Source of the DNA: Thermoplasmata archaeon
Lineage (GTDB): Archaea > Thermoplasmatota > Thermoplasmata > Halarchaeoplasmatales > Halarchaeoplasmataceae
NCBI GenBank assembly: GCA_003552585.1
Contig: PUNK01000020.1
Span: 1 to 58,192, forward strand
DNA length: 58,192 bases
Direction of reading: 5' to 3'
In this document: positions 51,557 through 58,192 of the stretch, in pieces
Layout: each line of letters opens with the position of its first letter
Position numbering within the stretch: the first letter of the stretch is position 1
The notes under the pieces: model-generated
What the model saw: only the letters and a program-made list of their open reading frames with translations
Database searches by the model: none
Told to the model about the DNA's origin: nothing
Translations under genes and position numbers: made by a program

Positions 51557-52435
51557 ATGGAAAAAGATATCCTAAAAAAATTAGAAAAAAGGCTTGCAGA
51601 TGGTGAGATCACGGAAGAGACTTATAAAGAGATCAAAGCAAGATTTGAAAACCAAGAGAAGATGAGTCACGAGGAATTTGAAGAAGAGGAAGAAGAAGAG
51701 CTCGAATCAGAACAGATTCCAATAGATGTGGAAGGAAAAAGAAAAAGAGTATCATTGTCCGGAGCTTCAAAATCTTCCAATATAAATTGTGTTTACTTCA
51801 GCTCATCGGGTTCTTCTAAAATCGAGGGTTACTTACAGGCAGAGGAAGCCAAGATCTCCGGGGCCACCAAAGTGGAAGGAGATGCACATTTTGGTGAAGT
51901 GAATGCTAGCGGCAGCTTGAAGGTAGAGGGTAAGACTAAGGCGAACAAGATGTATCTATATGGTGCCAGCAAATTCGAAGGAACTGTAAAGGCTAGATAT
52001 ATCGAATCAAAAGGAGCGTCTAAGTTTGAATCCGATCTGAACGTAGACGACTTTTCATCTTCAGGAGCACTGAAAATCGAAAAGGATGTGACTTCAAAAA
52101 CTTTTACTGCACGGGGTGCATTCAAGATCGAGGGGACACTTAAAGCACACGAAATAATGCTTACGCCTGGTGGTGATAGCTCTGTTACTAATATCATCGG
52201 TGGAGATATCCTTGTGGAAAGTGGTGGAGGTGGAGGTCTCTTTTCAATGTTTAAAAGGGGAGCCTTGAATACTGAATCCATCAAAGGTGATAAGGTATAC
52301 CTTGAAAACACAAGGGCAAAAATAGTTGAAGGAGATGAAGTAAAGATAGGACCAGGATGTAAAATAGATTTAGTGAGGGCGAGATCTGTCAAAGTACATG
52401 AATCAGCCAGTGTTGACAGAAAAGAAAAACTATAA
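51557..52435 (+). CDS. Bactofilin-like polymer-forming protein with N-terminal SHOCT-like helix
   Basis: A 292-residue protein. Residues 1-28 (KKLEKRLADGEITEETYKEI) are SHOCT-like, followed by a long acidic linker. Residues 65-230 form a right-handed beta-helix of about 20-residue turns with the recurring motif G-A/S-x-K-hydrophobic-E-G: SGSSKIEGYL, SGATKVEGD, SGSLKVEGK, YGASKFEGT, KGASKFESD, SGALKIEKD, RGAFKIEGT. That is the bactofilin/polymer-forming cytoskeletal pattern of YhbE/YhbF. A GGGGG hinge and a final beta-helix (VYLENTRAKIVEGDEVKIGP) follow. Ribosome site GAGGTG. Overlaps the convergent Lhr gene by 6 nt. Confidence 0.83.
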   Translation: MEKDILKKLEKRLADGEITEETYKEIKARFENQEKMSHEEFEEEEEEELESEQIPIDVEGKRKRVSLSGASKSSNINCVYFSSSGSSKIEGYLQAEEAKISGATKVEGDAHFGEVNASGSLKVEGKTKANKMYLYGASKFEGTVKARYIESKGASKFESDLNVDDFSSSGALKIEKDVTSKTFTARGAFKIEGTLKAHEIMLTPGGDSSVTNIIGGDILVESGGGGGLFSMFKRGALNTESIKGDKVYLENTRAKIVEGDEVKIGPGCKIDLVRARSVKVHESASVDRKEKL

Positions 52436-55400
52436 GCCTCTAGTGCGCTCGTACCATTTCCGGACCTCGTAATCCGAGGTCCTTTTTTTCTTTTTCTTCT
52501 CTTTTATAGCAAGATTATGATCGTATGCCCACTCCCTGATATACTTCATATATTTCGATGGTCCTTTGAATTCATCGATGTGTAACCTACCTGATCTTAT
52601 CTTAGCAGAGAAACCTGCAACAATCCTGGTACCATCGAATACTACATAAAAAGTGCTGGATTCAAAAGTATCTTTGATATCCTCCCGGAAATAAATATTT
52701 AATCTATCTTTTGGAGTGATAATGAATTTTTTATCAGTATTACATTTAAGAAAATCTAGATCCTCTAAATCATCACTAATTATCCATCTCAAAGTGTCAT
52801 CCCCCTTCCTAAAGAAACCCTTTGAAAGGTAGCCATCTTCTACAAGATCGGATAATATTAAGCGTATATCGCTCATCTTGAAAGAGTTACCTAAATAGTA
52901 AGAAAGCCTTTCTGCCGTGAAAACTCCAAAAGAATTGAATGCCCATTTCACAACCTTTTTCTTTGCATCATATTCGGTTAAACCAGATGAAGGTACTTCA
53001 AGGTACTCTCCCTTTGCATTCTGACATATGACTGATCCTTCGTAAAGCTCGTTCAAAGAGTCAAAGGTTTTTGACTTTATATATGGAGAGATAACGCCTA
53101 TGGTACGCTTTGAAACAGGTTGGTTGTCCTTAGTGATCTTGAGAATGTCTTCTTTCACATTATCGAATACTAAATTCTTTGCATCGCGGTAAACTCCTGC
53201 ATCTTCGGGATAACAGTATAATACATATGGAGGGACCATCTTTCCTTTGATCACCTTACCCCTTCTGTGCTTCCATCGTAGAGATGGTGTTCCTTGAGTC
53301 CGTTCCCTTAACTCTTCTTCAGACCTGGCACCTTTCAAAATTTTTAGTGCGGAATCAACATCTGAAAATTGTTTATCCAATAAATGCTGTCTCCTCAGGA
53401 TCATCATTCTAAGTTCTTTTTGACTATAGACTTCTTCTTCGACGTTCCCCTTGACTAACATATCTTGAATCAACTTGTAGCCATTGTCAATGAACTCTTT
53501 TAGTACGGCAGAATCCATCTCAGAAGGAGTTTTATTGTTAACATGCCTTATACGTAAAACATCATATCCCTCTTTCTTATGGAAATCCATCATCATATCT
53601 AATGCATCGATAGATTCCTCGATCAGTGAAATATCATCAAGGTCAAGATGTCTCACCTCTATACATCCGCTCATCTTCCATCTTTCTACCCCTCCACGTA
53701 CACTGCTTTTCTTTATAATGGGGAATACATAATCATCTCCATACCTCCCAAAGATATCTGCCCAAAGTGGTCTGGCATAAGGATCTTTTCTGGATAGTAT
53801 ATGTAAACCTTCATAATCTTCTTTTGAGGCTGAACGAAGATAGTCAATTTCATTTTCCATCAAATAAAGTTCTCTTTGTGATGGACCGACCATTATCTTT
53901 ATGACATCACCGGATATCACTTCTGAAGATAGGATAGATTCCACCACCCTTCGTCTGAATCCTGTCATGTACCTTAGATCGGATAAAGAAACTGGACCAT
54001 GAGCTTTAAGTAATCTGAGTATTAGCTCTTTTTTTGCCTTATCCCTGTCCATAGGTTCGATATCAACAGCCCGGTATACATTTTTTGAAGACCAACCTTC
54101 GTCACCGGTAAATTTCCTTACAATGTATAGATTTTTATCGAGTTTTTTCACTATCTCCTTCACTCTTTCCGGATCAACATCTGCTTCATTTTTTAATTCT
54201 CGTAGGGAATTTGCTTCGCCTTTCTTAATAAGTTCAAGGATATTTTCCTCCTCTCTGTCCAGTGCCTCTACCCTGTAACATCCCACGAACATATTTAGGT
54301 CCTTAGACAGTATATAACGTACTCTTCCTCTCAGAAAACGCCCTTCCATTAAATCATCTTTTTCTCTTAATGCACCCCACTCATTGAGAGAAAAATCTTC
54401 AACCCTTAAAAAGACGTCATATGAGGTACTAGCTTCTACAAAATCCTCAAAGTATTTTTTTATCGAATCTCTTTTTTTAAACAGCTTTTCAGCCCGATAT
54501 GAAGAAACAGCTCTTTCGGAAACATATTCCTCTCCTGGAAACCTTAAGTCATGATAATCTTCCTGGAGCATATATTGGGTTCCCTCTCCAAGGACAAGCT
54601 TTCCTGAAACTATCCTTCCAGCATCCATCAAGTTGTTCAAAGCCACAAGAGCACGATCTTCAGGCATAGATAGAGCATATGCTATCTCTTCCATGCTTCT
54701 TGGCCCTGTATATTCCATAAAATCAAGGATTATTTCCTCAACCTTTTCCATATCAACATCGTACAAAGAAAGCGATCCAAACCGGAAATCTCCCTCCTCA
54801 TCGATTCCCTGTCTGTTGATACGTCTTCTCCGCTCCATTTCTCTTAATATATTTTTGATGTCCTTTAGTCTAAGGTCGATATCCCTGTAAATCTCTTTAG
54901 CAGTTTTTGGTTCGTTTTCGATCGATTCAAGTATTGGCTTTGCACCATGGGGTATGTCACCTTGATCCAAGGTTGAAAGATAAGAATCGATAGATCCGGT
55001 ATTGAGCCATTGATAGGTATCCTTGATCCATATAGACCGTATCTTTCCATCATTTAGAAGTTCCCTGCCCCATCTTCTTACTTCTTCGTAAGACCTTTCA
55101 GTGTGAAGGAACAGATGATTGCCCTGTTCTCTGAAAACGTGTACTGGTCCTACCTCTTCGATAACCTCCAGCATATCCTCTTTGTTATCAAAACTTGGGC
55201 GTTTTTTGAAAAAGTGTTCTTCTACGTCCTTTCTATCGAACTGGAATTTCTCAATTTCCTCCTTGGGTATAACTTTCTCTAAAACGCTCTGGTGGAATTG
55301 TCTTAATAATGCACTTTTATCCTCCATCATGATCACGTCGGAGATCCCAACCATCACGATGTTGTGAGCGAAGGGTGAGGGCGTATCTGAGTAGTCCATC

Positions 55401-57829
55401 GTAACAACTTCAACCTCATGATCCTCTATACTCTTCAAAACTTGTTTAGCGTTTTTTAGATCAAGGACCTGATATAATATCTCATTATAGGTCTCTTTTA
55501 TGATAGGAAAGTCGTCGTATTCCCTCAGAGTGTCAAGAATCTTAACGGATCTCATCTTCTGTTTAGAGACTGAGTAATCGCGTCCTTTATAATTCCGAAG
55601 GATCATAAATGCCCTGGATGCGCAATGTCTGAATCTCTGTTTGAACAGCTCGGTATTACGCACTCCTCTCTTCAGTATGCTCTCCACGTTATCTACCCTA
55701 ATGAGGCCTACAACCTCCTCCAAAGGCATCTTTTTATTAGTAGTGACCATGAACGAATCGTCATTGACAGCAACTCTCGTGCTGCAGTTAAATTTGCGAG
55801 AGATAGCGTAGGCATAGGCCCTGGAGAGGGCGTCGTTGACTCTTCTGCCAAAGCAAGCATGGAATATTATATTAAAACGATCCTTTTCATCGATATATCC
55901 CTCGAGGACTAGTCTTTTATCAGTTGGTATCGCTTTGGTGAAAGAGAGTTGTTCTTTAAAGTAGCTCAAGATAGTTTGAGCGGACCCGTAGTCTAGTTTG
56001 AATTCTTCCCTAAGCCATTCGATTATGTCTTTATCTTCATCGATCATTTTTTTACTTAGTGATCTACGGAACCGTGCGATCGCCATGGAGAGGTCAAAAC
56101 TCCTAGGCAGCATCTCACCTGACCAGCTTGGGACGGTCGGCTTCTTTCCCGAAGCATCCCTCACAAAAACTCTAGTCCCTTTAGTGTCTATGAACTCGTA
56201 TGAACGTCCACCGAGTATGAAGACATCTCCATACGACAATCTTTCAACGAACTTTTCTGAGAGGCTGCCCAACGGAGCACCCTGTTGAGAGTATACTCTG
56301 TAACTAGAATCTGAAGGTATGGTTCCCACGTTAAGATAGTATATCATCTGTGCGCCGCCCTTCTTACCAAGGACTCCTTCTTTTTTATTGCACCAAATCT
56401 TTGGATAGACATGATAATGGTAAGTATCGCTTAAGTAATCCAGAGTGTTCTCAAAATCTTTTCTAGAAAGATTTCTAAAACAGTGTGATCTTTTGATGAG
56501 TTTGTAAACATCTTCTATTTCCCATCTCTTCTCAAGGCTCATACCAACGATAGCCTGTGCCAAAACATCTAGATTGTTTTCGGGAATATTTACTCTGTCT
56601 ATCTCATGACTGTAGGCTTGGTTGGTGAGGACGGCACACTCGACCAAGTCGTCCTTTTCAAATACGATCATACGTCCTTTAGATTCTTCTTCTACTGCAT
56701 GTCCAGCTCTTCCGATCCTTTGAAGACCTTTGGCCACGGATTTAGGTGAACCAACCTGGATCACAAGGTCGATATATCCAACATCTATACCCAGCTCAAG
56801 AGAGGTTGATGATACTGCAGCATCTAGATCTCCATCTTTTAACATGTCTTCGACATTGATTCTTGTGTCTTTACTCAAACTGCCATGATGGGCAGCTACG
56901 TTTCTTATCCCTCGCTCCTGTAACTTATATGAAACGTTTTCCGCACCACTCCTTGTGTTCGTAAATATAAGCGTAGTCCTGTGTTCTTCCACTTTTTCTT
57001 TCAATAGGTCATACATGCGTGCGTTGACCACTTCGTAGGGTAAGAGGGTCATATCTTCTACTGGAGATAGGACCGAAAGATCCATCCTTTTTTCCCCCAT
57101 AACTTCGATTATGTTTACTTCCCTTGGTTTCCCGTTTTCGTAGCCTCCGAGGAATCTAGCTATCTCTTCTATGGGTGCTTGCGTTGCAGACAAACCGACC
57201 CTGGTCATAGTTCCCTTAACATGCTCTTCCAGCCTCTCCACGTTCAACGATAAGTAGGATCCCCTTTTGTTAGAGCTGATATCGTGTATTTCATCCATGA
57301 TGAAGTACTGGACATCATCGAATTTTTCTCTGAATCTTGGAGACGACAGAACCAATGCGAGACTTTCAGGGGTAGTGATCAATATGTGAGGGGGATCTTT
57401 TACCATCTTACGTCTCTCTGATTGTGGAGTATCTCCAGATCTTATTGCCGTGGTAATATTCGGGATCTTTTTATCCTCTTCTTTTGCCAATTCCCTTAGT
57501 TCCTGAAGTGGTCTTTCAAGGTTTTTCCTTATATCATTAGCCAGGGCTTTAAGAGGTGAAACATAAACACAATATATTTTGTTTTCAAGCTTTTCTTCTT
57601 TATCTAAAATGAAGAGTTCATTGATTATAGAGAGGAATGCTGTAAGTGTTTTTCCAGATCCTGTTGGAGACGAAACAAGAACATTCTTTCTTTTGTGTAT
57701 CAATGGAATAGCGTAACCTTGGGGTTCGGTCAAATAATCAAATTTCGAGTCGAACCATTCAGCGATGAGAGGTTCCATCTGGTCCAGGACTTCTTCTTTC
57801 TCTTTTCTTTCAGACGCTCGTATTATCAT
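52430..57829 (-). CDS. Giant Lhr-family superfamily 2 helicase
   Basis: A 1799-residue helicase, about twice the length of ordinary archaeal Lhr. N-terminal core: Walker A SSPTGSGKT near residue 52, YVSPLKALANDI, DEIHDISSNKRG, GLSATQAP, FTNTRSGAENV, SSTSLELGIDVG and GRIGRAG-type motif LQRIGRAGHA, then the Lhr winged-helix and beta-barrel domains. The rest (about 850-1799) contains several predicted winged helices and ends with a region (FGVFTAERLSYYLGNSF...VVFDGTRIVAGF) that resembles HTH_42/AlkZ-like DNA glycosylase folds, as in the C-terminal half of bacterial Lhr. Likely a DNA repair helicase. The ATG at 57829 has GGAG 9 nt upstream; the TTG at 57865 is rejected. Confidence 0.9.
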   Translation of the reverse strand: MIIRASERKEKEEVLDQMEPLIAEWFDSKFDYLTEPQGYAIPLIHKRKNVLVSSPTGSGKTLTAFLSIINELFILDKEEKLENKIYCVYVSPLKALANDIRKNLERPLQELRELAKEEDKKIPNITTAIRSGDTPQSERRKMVKDPPHILITTPESLALVLSSPRFREKFDDVQYFIMDEIHDISSNKRGSYLSLNVERLEEHVKGTMTRVGLSATQAPIEEIARFLGGYENGKPREVNIIEVMGEKRMDLSVLSPVEDMTLLPYEVVNARMYDLLKEKVEEHRTTLIFTNTRSGAENVSYKLQERGIRNVAAHHGSLSKDTRINVEDMLKDGDLDAAVSSTSLELGIDVGYIDLVIQVGSPKSVAKGLQRIGRAGHAVEEESKGRMIVFEKDDLVECAVLTNQAYSHEIDRVNIPENNLDVLAQAIVGMSLEKRWEIEDVYKLIKRSHCFRNLSRKDFENTLDYLSDTYHYHVYPKIWCNKKEGVLGKKGGAQMIYYLNVGTIPSDSSYRVYSQQGAPLGSLSEKFVERLSYGDVFILGGRSYEFIDTKGTRVFVRDASGKKPTVPSWSGEMLPRSFDLSMAIARFRRSLSKKMIDEDKDIIEWLREEFKLDYGSAQTILSYFKEQLSFTKAIPTDKRLVLEGYIDEKDRFNIIFHACFGRRVNDALSRAYAYAISRKFNCSTRVAVNDDSFMVTTNKKMPLEEVVGLIRVDNVESILKRGVRNTELFKQRFRHCASRAFMILRNYKGRDYSVSKQKMRSVKILDTLREYDDFPIIKETYNEILYQVLDLKNAKQVLKSIEDHEVEVVTMDYSDTPSPFAHNIVMVGISDVIMMEDKSALLRQFHQSVLEKVIPKEEIEKFQFDRKDVEEHFFKKRPSFDNKEDMLEVIEEVGPVHVFREQGNHLFLHTERSYEEVRRWGRELLNDGKIRSIWIKDTYQWLNTGSIDSYLSTLDQGDIPHGAKPILESIENEPKTAKEIYRDIDLRLKDIKNILREMERRRRINRQGIDEEGDFRFGSLSLYDVDMEKVEEIILDFMEYTGPRSMEEIAYALSMPEDRALVALNNLMDAGRIVSGKLVLGEGTQYMLQEDYHDLRFPGEEYVSERAVSSYRAEKLFKKRDSIKKYFEDFVEASTSYDVFLRVEDFSLNEWGALREKDDLMEGRFLRGRVRYILSKDLNMFVGCYRVEALDREEENILELIKKGEANSLRELKNEADVDPERVKEIVKKLDKNLYIVRKFTGDEGWSSKNVYRAVDIEPMDRDKAKKELILRLLKAHGPVSLSDLRYMTGFRRRVVESILSSEVISGDVIKIMVGPSQRELYLMENEIDYLRSASKEDYEGLHILSRKDPYARPLWADIFGRYGDDYVFPIIKKSSVRGGVERWKMSGCIEVRHLDLDDISLIEESIDALDMMMDFHKKEGYDVLRIRHVNNKTPSEMDSAVLKEFIDNGYKLIQDMLVKGNVEEEVYSQKELRMMILRRQHLLDKQFSDVDSALKILKGARSEEELRERTQGTPSLRWKHRRGKVIKGKMVPPYVLYCYPEDAGVYRDAKNLVFDNVKEDILKITKDNQPVSKRTIGVISPYIKSKTFDSLNELYEGSVICQNAKGEYLEVPSSGLTEYDAKKKVVKWAFNSFGVFTAERLSYYLGNSFKMSDIRLILSDLVEDGYLSKGFFRKGDDTLRWIISDDLEDLDFLKCNTDKKFIITPKDRLNIYFREDIKDTFESSTFYVVFDGTRIVAGFSAKIRSGRLHIDEFKGPSKYMKYIREWAYDHNLAIKEKKKKKRTSDYEVRKWYERTRGL

Positions 57830-57899
57830 CCGTGTATTCTCCACAGGACTTGGAATATTGACCAACAGAAGATATGGTTAATGTAATTTTCGATTGAAT

Positions 57900-58022
57900 G
57901 AGCCTGTCAAAACTTTAGAGATATCACATATTTCAACAAACATGTGATCTCTACCCAGTTTATTGTCTATTATTGAAAAATCAATGCAAAAAGACTGAAA
58001 TCACTAGAAACTTGACGGGCTC
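57900..58022. repeat. 120-nt inverted-repeat element, copy 2
   Basis: Ends are inverted: GAGCCTGTCAA (57900-57910) and TTGACGGGCTC (58012-58022) pair at 10 of 11 positions. Next to the left end is a long stem, TAGAGATATCACAT/ATGTGATCTCTA (57916-57953). Its left half aligns with 8385-8450: both contain TAGNGAT, TCACA, CATG and CCAGTNTATT in the same order. It separates the divergent Lhr and membrane-protein genes. Confidence 0.55.
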
Positions 58023-58072
58023 TTATAAACGATAAATATATATGATAAAAATACGATATACTAAGGGATAGT

Positions 58073-58192
58073 ATGTTAGGAGGAGTATCGAAGATACTTA
58101 CTATTTTTAGTGTGATATTGATCGTTAGCTCTGCTTCTGCAGCGTACTTCTTCTTTCCGTTTCTTATCATAGTATATAATAAATATTTTTCA
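58073..58192 (+). CDS. Start of a small membrane or exported protein (partial)
   Basis: An open frame begins at the ATG at 58073 and runs off the window after 40 codons. It reads as a hydrophobic helix (SKILTIFSVILIVSSASAAY, then FFFPFLIIVY), either a membrane segment or a signal peptide with ASA before AYF. A box A (ATAAATATATATG, 58032-58044) lies about 30 nt upstream. Nothing can be said about function. Confidence 0.45.
   Translation, partial: MLGGVSKILTIFSVILIVSSASAAYFFFPFLIIVYNKYFS

Noticed and set aside
57970-58170. 66-codon minus-strand frame near the window end
   Set aside because: It runs across the inverted-repeat element and antisense to the more convincing hydrophobic plus-strand frame, with no ribosome site.

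Overview
The window is archaeal and euryarchaeal in grade. It carries TFB, RNA polymerase subunit K, FttA/aCPSF1, the GatD/GatE amidotransferase, RadB, Hel308, Alba, a 20S proteasome beta subunit, Gar1, a family B DNA polymerase, archaeal-type RibC and RibL, and an intron-containing tRNA without encoded CCA. The DNA is fairly A+T rich. Ferredoxin-linked 2-oxoacid oxidation (korDABC) and Rnf subunits suggest an anaerobe. An uncultivated Thermoplasmatota-like or other deep euryarchaeal lineage would fit, but the sequence alone does not settle this. Position 1 lies inside a repeat that recurs at 26785, so the contig probably ends there because of the repeat.

Layout. 1-259: truncated right end of an IS200/IS605-like element. 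256-3666 (minus): riboflavin/FAD operon ribB-ribL-ribC-ribH, then a zinc-ribbon gene and an MBL-fold protein. 3767-8327: PGI/PMI, PUA protein, DUF3795-like protein, Hel308, thiamine-binding-like protein. 8385-9363: a 120-nt repeat, then rpoK and rpsB. 9430-14353: FttA, proteasome beta, a second beta-CASP nuclease, nadC. 14358-19755: prepilin peptidase, gar1-tfb, YhaM-like nuclease, zinc ribbon, dihydropteroate synthase, Mth938-like protein. 19745-24979 (minus): gatD-gatE-HEAT-FAH.

25024-27043 is the most accessory stretch: an unidentified tryptophan-rich protein, a decayed RHS/YD-repeat gene carrying an in-frame palindromic insertion, and a complete-looking 323-nt IS605-type non-autonomous element. 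27103-32086: M29 aminopeptidase, AlaX, Alba, and rnfD-rnfC without the other Rnf subunits. 32185-32424: tRNA-Arg with a duplicated 3' end. 32547-39732: YchF/Obg GTPase, PolB, surface protein, methyltransferase, RadB. 39844-46475: tRNA-Leu, korDABC, coiled-coil protein, sugar epimerase, glycosyltransferase, membrane hydrolase. 46470-52435: zinc-ribbon membrane protein, cupin, RNase J-like protein, M32 carboxypeptidase, intron-containing tRNA-Thr, and a divergent HTH-regulator/bactofilin pair sharing a SHOCT-like motif. 52430-57829: a very long Lhr helicase. 57900-58022: second copy of the 120-nt repeat, followed by the start of a membrane protein.

Most genes are housekeeping: RNA processing (four MBL-fold proteins), cofactor synthesis, translation quality control and DNA repair. 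I found no CRISPR array, rRNA, integrase or defence island. The best candidates for something undescribed are the orphan omega-RNA-like elements, the 120-nt inverted-repeat family, the palindromic insertion in the RHS gene, the two-gene Rnf module, and the SHOCT-linked regulator/bactofilin pair.
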